This document shows, in pieces, positions 35,812 to 44,199 of a DNA stretch of 64,000 bases. Within the stretch, counting starts at the first letter, position 1; the number at the start of each line of letters is the position of its first letter. The stretch is from Roseovarius sp. THAF9 (GTDB lineage: Bacteria; Pseudomonadota; Alphaproteobacteria; Rhodobacterales; Rhodobacteraceae), in assembly GCF_009363715.1 (NCBI RefSeq), contig NZ_CP045404.1, positions 526,001 to 590,000 on the forward strand. Direction: 5' to 3'. A program made the translations under genes and the position numbers. Under the pieces are notes generated by a model that saw only the letters and a program-made list of their open reading frames with translations, had not been told where the DNA came from and made no database searches.

Positions 35812-36264
35812 GTGCTAGATCAGACTGCGCCCGGCTCGACACGGCACTATACACCGAGTGAATGCGCCAAGCTGGCAGTGTCCGAAAGTGGGTGCGAGAA
35901 CAAAGACATTGTTTTGGTAGTACCGCCTTTTGCCAGCCCTGACTGGCCTTCTTTGGGCGTGCATCTCTTGGCGGCAATAGCGGAGCAGAAAGGCTTCACT
36001 ACGAGCATTCTCTATGGCAACCTCTCCTTCGCACGTCTAGTGGGGCCCCAACTTTATCGATCGCTTTGTGTCACCAAGACTGGCGATCTGGTTGGAGAAC
36101 GTATCTTCCGCCGTGCATATTCTCGCACCCGAGACATCCCAGGCGAACTCCCCTTTACATGGGAGGACTTGAATGACGGTAACCCACCAGCGTTTGATTC
36201 CGTTCAACTGTTGGCATCAGAATGGGCTGTGGAATTAGCGGCAGCGCTAGCAAGAACTAAACCC
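35812..36264 (+). pseudogene. RiPP maturation radical SAM protein (B12-binding), truncated by IS insertion
   Basis: From a GTG start, about 151 codons encode the N-terminal B12-binding-like domain of a protein resembling RiPP maturation radical SAM protein 1: VLVVPPFASPDWPSLGVHLL, then ILYGNLSFARLVGPQLYRSL and a GERIFRRAYS segment. The intact protein would be about 600 residues with a CxxxCxxC cluster motif, none of which remains. The frame runs straight into an IS end at 36265. The rest is not found right of the IS region, so it is lost or lies elsewhere. Confidence 0.6.
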
Positions 36265-36464
36265 TGTCCGTCTTCAGAGTTTTTCGGACAAGTCGTTTGT
36301 TTTGGTAACGGAGGCTCTGGTTCGGTTTCTGTTTGAGTTTAGGCGACCGCGGCTTTGTGCTGCAACCGGCGCTTTCGGATTGTCTGTTTCTTGATCTCCT
36401 CTCTCATTTTCAGGATCGTCCGACCCCGACCGTGGTAGACGTCAGCCGGCGTCAGGTTATCCAG
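36265..36464 (-). mobile_element. 200-bp right-end fragment of the 1511-bp IS3-family element
   Basis: The 200 bp are identical to the first 200 bp of the adjacent full copy (36465 onward), including the terminal repeat TGTCCGTCTTCAG...CGGACA and the last 42 codons of its transposase orfB (stop at 36339). The full element starts directly after it, in the same orientation. It may be the leftover of an older copy into which the new one jumped, or an assembly artefact. Confidence 0.9.
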
Positions 36465-36538
36465 TGTCCGTCTTCAGAGTTTTTCGGACAAGTCGTTTGT
36501 TTTGGTAACGGAGGCTCTGGTTCGGTTTCTGTTTGAGT

Positions 36539-37519
36539 TTAGGCGACCGCGGCTTTGTGCTGCAACCGGCGCTTTCGGATTGTCTGTTTCTTGATCTCCT
36601 CTCTCATTTTCAGGATCGTCCGACCCCGACCGTGGTAGACGTCAGCCGGCGTCAGGTTATCCAGGCTCTCGTGGTATCGCCGAGTGTTGTAGTATCCGAC
36701 GAAGTCGCCGATCTGGCGTTCAAGATCCCCCGGCAGATAGTAGTTCTCCAGCAGAACCCGGTTCTTCATGGTCTGGTGCCAGCGTTCGATCTTGCCCTGG
36801 GTCTGTGGGTGGTGCGGCGCTCCGCGGACGTGATCCATACCTTTGGTATCGAGGTAGTCGGCCAGGTCGGCCGCAACGTAGGACGAGCCGTTGTCGCTGA
36901 GCAGCCGGGGCTTGTGAACGACTGTCGCATGAGCACAGCCCGAGGCCTCCAGCGCCAGATCCAGCGTGTCCGTCACATCCACGGCCTTCATTGTCGTGCA
37001 GAGCTTCCACGCGATGATGTAGCGGCTGTAATCGTCGAGGATCGTGCTGAGATAGAACCAGCCCCAACCGATGACCTTGAGATAGGTGAAGTCGGTTTGC
37101 CAGAGTTCGTTGGGCCGAGTTGTCTTGTCCCGGAACTCATCGGCGGCACGGATCACCACATGGGCCGGAGCCGTGATCAGGTCCTGGGCCTTGAGAATGC
37201 GGTATGCCGAGGACTCAGATACAAAATACCGTTTCTCATCGGTGTATTTGACCGCCAATTCCCGTGGCGTCAGATCCTCATGATCCAGCGCGAACTCAAC
37301 GAAGGCGTCGCGGATCTCGTCCGGGATGCGGTTCCACACCGCCCGAGGCCGCGGGGACGTGTCACGCAAAGCGTCAACGCCGCCATCGGCCCACCGCGCA
37401 TACCACTGGTAATAGGTGCTGCTGGGAATGCCGAGCATGGTCAGGGTCCGCCTGACCGGCAAATGCGAGGCTTCGACTGTCCGAATGATCTCGAGCTTCT
37501 CCGAGGCTGGGTATCTCAT
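36539..37519 (-). CDS. IS3-family transposase orfB (DDE integrase domain), copy A
   Basis: The 326-residue catalytic part has an N-terminal helical HTH_21-like region and an rve-type core with the DDE residues in WQTDFTYLK, LSDNGSSYVA and QGKIERWHQ. It starts by ATGA overlap with orfA; it may also be made as an OrfAB fusion by -1 frameshifting at AAAAAAG, because the -1 frame is open through the junction. The sequence is identical to the other copy, which indicates recent activity or gene conversion. Confidence 0.95.
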   Translation of the reverse strand: MRYPASEKLEIIRTVEASHLPVRRTLTMLGIPSSTYYQWYARWADGGVDALRDTSPRPRAVWNRIPDEIRDAFVEFALDHEDLTPRELAVKYTDEKRYFVSESSAYRILKAQDLITAPAHVVIRAADEFRDKTTRPNELWQTDFTYLKVIGWGWFYLSTILDDYSRYIIAWKLCTTMKAVDVTDTLDLALEASGCAHATVVHKPRLLSDNGSSYVAADLADYLDTKGMDHVRGAPHHPQTQGKIERWHQTMKNRVLLENYYLPGDLERQIGDFVGYYNTRRYHESLDNLTPADVYHGRGRTILKMREEIKKQTIRKRRLQHKAAVA

Positions 37520-37890
37520 GCGTCGTCCTCCCCATCCCCGAACGTGCTTTTTTTGAGCAGCCTGTTCTCCAGTGTCAGCTCCGCGACCACTTCTTTCAGC
37601 GCGGCTGCCTCAGAGCGCAGTTCCTTGACCTCGGGAGCTGTCGCCTGACGGGCTGTGTCACCCGCCAGCCGGTTCTTCCCAGCCTCAAGAAACTCCTTCG
37701 ACCAGCTGTAATAAAGGCTCTCAGCGATCCCTTCACGACGGCACAGGGCCGCTATGCTTTCTTCGCCCCGCATCCCGGCAAGCACGATGCGGATCTTCTC
37801 CTCCGCCGAGTAGTGCTTGCGGGTCTTACGCTTGATACCCCTAACAAGCTTGTCAGCAGCATCCTTGGATGTTCCGGATCTCTTGTTCAT
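37516..37890 (-). CDS. IS3-family transposase orfA (helix-turn-helix), copy A
   Basis: The 124-residue basic protein has the HTH_Tnp_1 domain (KHYSAEEKIRIVLAGMRGEES, then AALCRREGIAESLYYSWSKEF) and a C-terminal leucine-rich coiled coil. It binds the element ends. The Met at 37890 is preferred over the longer frame starting at 37938. Its last codons overlap orfB in the -1 frame. Confidence 0.92.
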   Translation of the reverse strand: MNKRSGTSKDAADKLVRGIKRKTRKHYSAEEKIRIVLAGMRGEESIAALCRREGIAESLYYSWSKEFLEAGKNRLAGDTARQATAPEVKELRSEAAALKEVVAELTLENRLLKKSTFGDGEDDA

Positions 37891-37981
37891 CTTCGCTCCA
37901 TTATGGCTTCGATGAACCAGAAATCCTCCGTTCCTCAAACACCTAAATCTGTCCGGTAGGTGCTGACGTTAGACAGGCCCT

Positions 37982-38260
37982 ATGACGATACTTCGTTTCG
38001 AAATGGCGAAATGGCCACGAGCAACGCTTCTAAAAAATTTATCTAATTTTAACTGTTATCAAGTTATTAGACTAAAGGTTCTGCTATCGGAGGATGTAAA
38101 GTTGAAGAACGTTTGGATCGTAGAAGTGCTCAAAGACGTGCAAATGTTTGCAGATATGAATAACCTCCAGATAACTTCGTCATCCGTTCGTGACATCCTT
38201 CCGAAAATCCTGAACGAGTTGGCGCAACCCAAGGCTACCGGTAAAGACTTGATCCGATAG
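37982..38260 (+). CDS. Hypothetical small protein (92 aa) inside the IS-bounded segment
   Basis: An AT-rich frame begins 7 bases after IS copy A. The 92-residue product has mixed charged and hydrophobic residues, with no signal or membrane helix. There is no clear ribosome site and no recognisable motif. It may be the tail of a gene cut by the IS or a chance frame. Confidence 0.3.
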   Translation: MTILRFEMAKWPRATLLKNLSNFNCYQVIRLKVLLSEDVKLKNVWIVEVLKDVQMFADMNNLQITSSSVRDILPKILNELAQPKATGKDLIR

Positions 38261-38302
38261 TGGTAAAATTCCGCAATTGAACAAATCATTACCATTGCAA
38301 AT

Positions 38303-38572
38303 TCATAGCAGGTTGAGGTCTGCGGCCTTGGACCTGGGCCCCCGGATCACGCTAACCTGTGTAGATCCGGTCAGGGTTTGTTCATCTTTTGCCCGCTGGT
38401 GATCCGTCCACGCGTCGAGGCTGGTAGGCGGGCTGTGGTCATCGTATTCGTTGTGCCATGCCTCAATTATGCCACACGCGAGGGCAGCAGAGGAGAATAG
38501 ATGATGTAGATGTACTCCTTGCGTATCTACCCATTCAAGCTTTCGAGCAGGCTTTTTTTCAACGGCTTGCAT
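38303..38572 (-). pseudogene. Decayed IS3-family transposase C-terminus
   Basis: The frame contains a recognisable but altered end of an IS3 orfB: IIEAWHNEYDDHSPPTSLDAW corresponds to the usual IEAWRxDYNxxRPHSSL segment. The catalytic residues and N-terminus are missing. It belongs to a different element from the intact 1511-bp one and shows that this segment has collected several insertions. Confidence 0.5.
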
Positions 38573-38851
38573 GCAGCGATTTACTGGTGATTGGCATTAC
38601 TACCTTTCTGCTATTCGAGCATAGCGTTTGAAGTTAGTTGGCTGTCAATGTTTGAAACCATCAGACAAGGTTACTCACCAGACTCGGAGATCCGATCGAG
38701 ATCGCGGGTGACACCCGCACTGCAGATGTGAGTACCAATTACTTTGGCTTAGATCTGTCCGCAGCATCAGGTCAATACGAATTGAGCATCCCAAGAGCCA
38801 AACAATTACGAGTATGGTGTTAGTTATGCATCGAGAGATATTTGCTTTCGG
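38573..38851. other. Non-coding or unrecognised stretch
   Basis: No start-to-stop gene is convincing. A short open frame ending near 38822 (GDTRTADVSTNYFGLDLSAA) has a beta-rich look but no start or known family; it may be a leftover gene piece. Confidence 0.3.
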
Positions 38852-40600
38852 CTAGCAAGCTACGTCTCGTGTGTAGGGAAGATGTTCTAATATCTCCTCC
38901 GGTGGAAATGGTCTGTTAAAAAAGTAGCCTTGCAAGGCGCTTGCTCCCAGTTTTCTTAGCAGATTTGCTTGTTCGTGTGTTTCGACGCCTTCCGCCGTTG
39001 TTTCGACGCCAAGACCGTTAGCCATTTCGATAATTGCACGAAGTACCAGCTGCTGGTCTGGATCCTTTATGGTGGGGGCCACGAGTTCTCGATCTATTTT
39101 TATAGCGTCCGGGCGAAGACGTGTTAACGCAACAAGCGAAGCACGACCTGTTCCGAAGTCGTCTATCTCAATTCTGATGTTGCGCCCCCGCAACCAGTCA
39201 ATCATCCACTGATCGTGGTCGGTTAATTTGTCGATTAGAATGGTCTCAACAAACTCAAGCGCGAGTTGGGCTCGCATCTCTGGCAGCTGCAAGATCGTAT
39301 CTGCAAGCTTTGGATCGCGAAGCCGCGAACAGCTTACATTGACGGCGAGTTTTGAGGCGTGAATCCCCGCATTTTCCCACTCGACGACATGTTGAACTGC
39401 CTTTTGCAATATCACCGCGTCAATGTCTGCTACCTTAGATATCTCCGTTGCTATTTCGATAAAACACTCGGGCCCGATAAGCCCACGTGTGGGGTGATTC
39501 CAACGCGCAAGGGCTTCAAGTCCTATCACCGTTCCTTGAAGTGGATCGTGTTGAGTTTGAAAAAATGGAATGAACTCATCGCGTTCGAGGCCGCGCACAA
39601 TCTCGTCAGCGATAGTCTTACGCTGACGGGCTTGCTCCCGAAGTTCTTCGCTGAACACTTGAGCTTTATTGCTCCCAGGTTTTTTCGCTCGATACAGTGC
39701 CATGTCTGCCTCTGCGAACAACTGATCGGGGCTTCGTACCCTAAGAGCCGAACTTGCAATCCCGATCGAGAGGCCAAATCGCAGTTCACGACCATCATAA
39801 AGAAAAGGCAGGCGCGACCATTCGAGCACTGAATCGACGAAGCTATCGATCTCGTGCCATTGCGCGTCACGCAGTATTACGACAAATTCGTCGCCGCCGG
39901 AGCGGCCGATAGCAGCATTCTGTGGCGCAAGCCGGGACAACTCTTTAGCGGTTTGGCGCAGAACTGTATCACCGGCCGCATGGCCGGCAGTGTCATTGAT
40001 GGATTTGAATTCGTCGAGGTCCATAACTAGGACGTGTAGGACGGCGTTTTCGTCCAGCAAAGCTTGGCGGAGTGCGACATGTATACCTCTCCGATTTAAT
40101 AAGCTTGTTAATTCATCACGGCTGGCTTGGTGTTCCATGTGCTCGAGATGGCGCGAAATTACTGCGGCAATTGTGACGCCGAGTGCGCAATTCAGGCTTC
40201 CAAGGCCAGCGTGGTTCCAAAAATGAATCCAAGAGTATGTCTCAGCTGGCCATACCAGAGACGGCACGGTAAAGCTCAGTAATCCGTGGTGAACAAGAGC
40301 AATTACTAAGGTGGTGACGACCGAGCGCCAGCACGCGTAGGCAACTACCAAACCACTATTTATGAAATAGAACATATGCACCTCAAGCATGTATTGCCCT
40401 TGGTGCAGATCGGCGATCACGTAGAGTGCCATCATCCAAGTTGTGTTTATCGCGACAGTGAGCGTGATCCTGGTTTTTAACGCGTGACGATTGGTACGCC
40501 ATTGCAAAATCGCCCAAAGTCCGATTGCTAGCATCGGGACGGAAACACTCAAGACGGAGACATCAAGCAGTGCAGCGAGAGTTATGACGCTCAATGTCAT
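38852..40600 (-). CDS. Membrane-anchored GGDEF-EAL protein (c-di-GMP turnover), N-terminus at IS edge
   Basis: The 582-residue product has about five hydrophobic segments in residues 1-150, a GGDEF domain with intact SGGDEF in the middle, and a C-terminal EAL domain with the motif in VIGLEALARW and later DDFGTG and ETTAEGVE. It could both make and break c-di-GMP; I cannot say which activity dominates. The first ATG at 40600 uses a base of the abutting IS end, so the original gene may have been longer; a GTG at 40615 lies inside the IS. Base composition is lower in GC than the chromosome around it. Confidence 0.85.
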   Translation of the reverse strand: MTLSVITLAALLDVSVLSVSVPMLAIGLWAILQWRTNRHALKTRITLTVAINTTWMMALYVIADLHQGQYMLEVHMFYFINSGLVVAYACWRSVVTTLVIALVHHGLLSFTVPSLVWPAETYSWIHFWNHAGLGSLNCALGVTIAAVISRHLEHMEHQASRDELTSLLNRRGIHVALRQALLDENAVLHVLVMDLDEFKSINDTAGHAAGDTVLRQTAKELSRLAPQNAAIGRSGGDEFVVILRDAQWHEIDSFVDSVLEWSRLPFLYDGRELRFGLSIGIASSALRVRSPDQLFAEADMALYRAKKPGSNKAQVFSEELREQARQRKTIADEIVRGLERDEFIPFFQTQHDPLQGTVIGLEALARWNHPTRGLIGPECFIEIATEISKVADIDAVILQKAVQHVVEWENAGIHASKLAVNVSCSRLRDPKLADTILQLPEMRAQLALEFVETILIDKLTDHDQWMIDWLRGRNIRIEIDDFGTGRASLVALTRLRPDAIKIDRELVAPTIKDPDQQLVLRAIIEMANGLGVETTAEGVETHEQANLLRKLGASALQGYFFNRPFPPEEILEHLPYTRDVAC

Positions 40601-40864
40601 GTCTAACGTCAGCACCTACCGGACAGATTTAGGTGTTTGAGGAACGGAGGATTTCTGGTTCATCGAAGCCATAATGGAGCGAAGATGAACAAGAGATCCG
40701 GAACATCCAAGGATGCTGCTGACAAGCTTGTTAGGGGTATCAAGCGTAAGACCCGCAAGCACTACTCGGCGGAGGAGAAGATCCGCATCGTGCTTGCCGG
40801 GATGCGGGGCGAAGAAAGCATAGCGGCCCTGTGCCGTCGTGAAGGGATCGCTGAGAGCCTTTAT
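40600..40864 (+). mobile_element. 265-bp left-end fragment of the 1511-bp IS3-family element
   Basis: The 265 bp repeat the left end of the following full copy, from TGTCTAACGTCAGCACCTAC to the codons for IAESLY of orfA, where the new IS copy begins. It encodes only the N-terminal 60 residues of OrfA (from 40685). It mirrors the situation at 36265-36464, where a right-end fragment borders copy A. Confidence 0.9.
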
Positions 40865-40949
40865 TGTCTAACGTCAGCACCTACCGGACAGATTTAGGTG
40901 TTTGAGGAACGGAGGATTTCTGGTTCATCGAAGCCATAATGGAGCGAAG

Positions 40950-41324
40950 ATGAACAAGAGATCCGGAACATCCAAGGATGCTGCTGACAAGCTTGTTAGG
41001 GGTATCAAGCGTAAGACCCGCAAGCACTACTCGGCGGAGGAGAAGATCCGCATCGTGCTTGCCGGGATGCGGGGCGAAGAAAGCATAGCGGCCCTGTGCC
41101 GTCGTGAAGGGATCGCTGAGAGCCTTTATTACAGCTGGTCGAAGGAGTTTCTTGAGGCTGGGAAGAACCGGCTGGCGGGTGACACAGCCCGTCAGGCGAC
41201 AGCTCCCGAGGTCAAGGAACTGCGCTCTGAGGCAGCCGCGCTGAAAGAAGTGGTCGCGGAGCTGACACTGGAGAACAGGCTGCTCAAAAAAAGCACGTTC
41301 GGGGATGGGGAGGACGACGCATGA
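40950..41324 (+). CDS. IS3-family transposase orfA, copy B
   Basis: Identical to the copy A product: 124 residues with HTH_Tnp_1 and a leucine-rich coiled coil. The A7 slippery run is at 41286-41292, and the TGA overlaps the orfB start by ATGA. Confidence 0.92.
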   Translation: MNKRSGTSKDAADKLVRGIKRKTRKHYSAEEKIRIVLAGMRGEESIAALCRREGIAESLYYSWSKEFLEAGKNRLAGDTARQATAPEVKELRSEAAALKEVVAELTLENRLLKKSTFGDGEDDA

Positions 41325-42301
41325 GATACCCAGCCTCGGAGAAGCTCGAGATCATTCGGACAGTCGAAGCCTCGCATTTGCCGGTCAGGCGGACCCTGAC
41401 CATGCTCGGCATTCCCAGCAGCACCTATTACCAGTGGTATGCGCGGTGGGCCGATGGCGGCGTTGACGCTTTGCGTGACACGTCCCCGCGGCCTCGGGCG
41501 GTGTGGAACCGCATCCCGGACGAGATCCGCGACGCCTTCGTTGAGTTCGCGCTGGATCATGAGGATCTGACGCCACGGGAATTGGCGGTCAAATACACCG
41601 ATGAGAAACGGTATTTTGTATCTGAGTCCTCGGCATACCGCATTCTCAAGGCCCAGGACCTGATCACGGCTCCGGCCCATGTGGTGATCCGTGCCGCCGA
41701 TGAGTTCCGGGACAAGACAACTCGGCCCAACGAACTCTGGCAAACCGACTTCACCTATCTCAAGGTCATCGGTTGGGGCTGGTTCTATCTCAGCACGATC
41801 CTCGACGATTACAGCCGCTACATCATCGCGTGGAAGCTCTGCACGACAATGAAGGCCGTGGATGTGACGGACACGCTGGATCTGGCGCTGGAGGCCTCGG
41901 GCTGTGCTCATGCGACAGTCGTTCACAAGCCCCGGCTGCTCAGCGACAACGGCTCGTCCTACGTTGCGGCCGACCTGGCCGACTACCTCGATACCAAAGG
42001 TATGGATCACGTCCGCGGAGCGCCGCACCACCCACAGACCCAGGGCAAGATCGAACGCTGGCACCAGACCATGAAGAACCGGGTTCTGCTGGAGAACTAC
42101 TATCTGCCGGGGGATCTTGAACGCCAGATCGGCGACTTCGTCGGATACTACAACACTCGGCGATACCACGAGAGCCTGGATAACCTGACGCCGGCTGACG
42201 TCTACCACGGTCGGGGTCGGACGATCCTGAAAATGAGAGAGGAGATCAAGAAACAGACAATCCGAAAGCGCCGGTTGCAGCACAAAGCCGCGGTCGCCTA
42301 A
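41321..42301 (+). CDS. IS3-family transposase orfB, copy B
   Basis: Identical 326-residue DDE transposase (WQTDF, SDNGSSY, GKIERWH). All catalytic residues are intact, so the element appears able to transpose. Confidence 0.95.
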   Translation: MRYPASEKLEIIRTVEASHLPVRRTLTMLGIPSSTYYQWYARWADGGVDALRDTSPRPRAVWNRIPDEIRDAFVEFALDHEDLTPRELAVKYTDEKRYFVSESSAYRILKAQDLITAPAHVVIRAADEFRDKTTRPNELWQTDFTYLKVIGWGWFYLSTILDDYSRYIIAWKLCTTMKAVDVTDTLDLALEASGCAHATVVHKPRLLSDNGSSYVAADLADYLDTKGMDHVRGAPHHPQTQGKIERWHQTMKNRVLLENYYLPGDLERQIGDFVGYYNTRRYHESLDNLTPADVYHGRGRTILKMREEIKKQTIRKRRLQHKAAVA

Positions 42302-42375
42302 ACTCAAACAGAAACCGAACCAGAGCCTCCGTTACCAAAACAAACGACTTGTCCGAAAAACTCTGAAGACGGACA

Positions 42376-43083
42376 GGGCACAGGCTATGCAAGTCTAGTG
42401 TAGCGTGTGGTCCGAAAGTGCAAACTCGGTACTACTGTTGTCGTATGAGGCAAAGCAAGGTTGCCGCGTTATCTCACACGCTCAACGAAGCCGTCAAAGC
42501 TACATGCTGCACCATAGTGTTGCGTGCATTCTCGATCTTGGCGCAGCGTCATGCTGAACTTGTTCCCATTAGAAATAGCGATCGTACATTGCGATGTTTC
42601 GTAACCGGAGGTGACCAGAAACAGGTCACCTGCATTGTGCTTGGCCAACCTACCTTCTACGAGGCCAATGCAACCCTGTGCCAGTATTCATACGAAAGCG
42701 TCCCGACCATTCACGATCAGACGTATTTTTCCGATATCGCTTGCGCCGCCTTCGTAAACGACGTCCATGAGATAGTCCGTCTCGGTTGGCAACGGCGACG
42801 CATAATTGGCGAAGATCATCGCGGCTATGATCGCTGTCCAAATGTCTTCCTATCGGCAATCGTCCTCGCAGCGACCGTCATCTATTGGTTATGAACCCTA
42901 GCCCTAGGGTAGCGCCAAGTATCCGGCGTGCTCGGGCAAATGAGACGCCGCCAATGCGCCTGCGGCCGTCGCCGGCCTTTCTGCGCGGGAATGACGGAGT
43001 TGAAAAACATTCATGTTTATGGCTAGACTTCTGATATTGATTGATACGACGTTCTTTTATGCGACGACAAAGCGATTTTTGGT
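42376..43083. other. 708-bp stretch with no confident gene
   Basis: A 158-codon plus-strand frame at 42418-42894 (starting GTG) is open but has an irregular composition, no ribosome site and no known motif. On the minus strand a short frame ending near 42703 reads AIIAAMIFANYASPLP then VVYEGGASDIGKIRLIVNG, which looks more protein-like (one membrane helix and a small domain) but lacks a clear start. A palindrome (ACCCTAGCCCTAGGGT) lies at about 42895-42910. The stretch may contain degraded genes. Confidence 0.4.
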
Positions 43084-44199
43084 ATGGCTCAACCGAACGG
43101 TGTCTATATAACGCGTCCCGCTCTGCCCCCTTTGGACGAGGTCATTGTTCATCTCGAGCGCATTTGGGAAACGCACAAGCTAACGAACAATGGTCCAATG
43201 GCGCAAGCCCTCGAGGAGCAGCTGTGCGACAGTCTCGGGCTGACACATCTCACCCTGACCTCGAATTGCACACTTGGTCTGATCGCCGCACTGAGGGCGC
43301 TCGACGTCCGCGGCGAGGTCATTACGACGCCGTTTTCCTTTGTCGCGACCGCAAACGCCATCGTCATGGCTGGTGCAACGCCGGTCTTCGCGGATATCGA
43401 CCCGGACTCTCTCAACCTTTCGCCGCGCACCGTGGCGGAGAGCATCACCGAGCGTACCTCGGCAATCGTGGCTGTGCACAGCTACGGACATCCCTGCGAC
43501 ATCGAAGGCCTGCAAGCGATTGCGGATGAGCATGGAATTCCGCTGATCTTCGACGCCGCGCATTGCTTCGGGGCGCGCCTGCACGACCGCAGCCTGCTGG
43601 ATTTCGGCACCTGCTCGGTGGTGAGTTTCCACGCCACGAAGGTCTTCAACACCTTCGAGGGCGGCGCGGTGATCACCCGTGACCCTGCGATCAAGAAAAA
43701 GGTCGACCGGCTCATCAACCATGGCATTGACGATGAAATCAACGCCCCCGAGATTGGGCTCAATGCGAAAATGAGCGAGTTCCATGCGGCGATCGGCCTC
43801 GCGCAGCTGCCCTATGTCTCTAACGATATCGCCCGGCGTGGTGCCCTGGTCGCGCGGTATCTCGACGCGCTGAAGGAGATTGAAGGGCTTTGCCCGGTGC
43901 GACCGATCCCCGAGCATCTGGTACCCAATAACTATATGTTTCCAATCTTGGTCGACGCCGCGTATCCGCTTTCGCGCGATGAACTCTTCGAGCGATTGAA
44001 GCGCGACGGTATTTTCGCCCGCATGTATTTCTTTCCGCTTATCTCGGATCTGCCTTCGTTTCGGGACATGGCATCGGCCGCTCGGGACACGCTTCCGGTG
44101 GCAGGCGACACGGCAGACCGCATCCTTTGCCTGCCGCTGTTTCCGGATCTCGAGCTCAAAGCGCAGGATCGGATCATCGATCTTCTCCGCGCGCCATGA
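43084..44199 (+). CDS. DegT/DnrJ/EryC1/StrS family PLP aminotransferase
   Basis: The 371-residue protein is a sugar-aminotransferase-type enzyme: substrate and PLP sites at NGPMAQALEEQL and TTPFSFVATANAI, Asp157 in PLIFDAAHCFG, and the PLP-binding Lys186 in SFHATKVFNTFEGG. Such enzymes aminate nucleotide-linked keto-sugars for polysaccharide or glycoconjugate synthesis. It leads a four-gene run with two glycosyltransferases and a YdcF-like protein. The region upstream to the IS has no obvious promoter match. Confidence 0.88.
   Translation: MAQPNGVYITRPALPPLDEVIVHLERIWETHKLTNNGPMAQALEEQLCDSLGLTHLTLTSNCTLGLIAALRALDVRGEVITTPFSFVATANAIVMAGATPVFADIDPDSLNLSPRTVAESITERTSAIVAVHSYGHPCDIEGLQAIADEHGIPLIFDAAHCFGARLHDRSLLDFGTCSVVSFHATKVFNTFEGGAVITRDPAIKKKVDRLINHGIDDEINAPEIGLNAKMSEFHAAIGLAQLPYVSNDIARRGALVARYLDALKEIEGLCPVRPIPEHLVPNNYMFPILVDAAYPLSRDELFERLKRDGIFARMYFFPLISDLPSFRDMASAARDTLPVAGDTADRILCLPLFPDLELKAQDRIIDLLRAP

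Larger units (their letters stand above)
36465..37975 (-). mobile_element. IS3-family insertion sequence, full copy A (1511 bp)
   Basis: The ends are related inverted repeats: TGTCCGTCTTCAG...CGGACA at 36465 and, on the other strand, TGTCTAACGTCAG...CGGACAG at 37975. It carries overlapping orfA and orfB on the minus strand with an A7 slippery run (plus-strand T7 at 37548-37554). A copy of exactly the same length, with identical transposases, lies in opposite orientation at 40865-42375. No 3-4 bp target duplication is visible. Confidence 0.95.
40865..42375 (+). mobile_element. IS3-family insertion sequence, full copy B (1511 bp)
   Basis: Same length, same ends and identical encoded proteins as copy A but in the opposite orientation. 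Together the two copies enclose 37976-40599 (plus the 265-bp fragment) and could move it as a composite transposon, or invert it by recombination. Flanks (TAT before, GGG after) show no target duplication. Confidence 0.95.

Noticed and set aside
36533..37648. A 371-codon plus-strand frame inside IS copy A (and its twin in copy B)
   Set aside because: It is the antisense shadow of orfB and orfA in GC-rich DNA; the sense strand carries a complete DDE transposase.
36265..42375. Target-site duplications proving a composite transposon
   Set aside because: The 3-4 bases outside the outer ends (CCC and GGG) and next to the inner ends (GGC and TCA) do not match, so transposition as a unit is not shown.
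42418..42894. A 158-codon plus-strand frame as a gene
   Set aside because: No ribosome site, odd Cys/Arg-rich composition and no recognisable motif; described only as part of a non-coding stretch.
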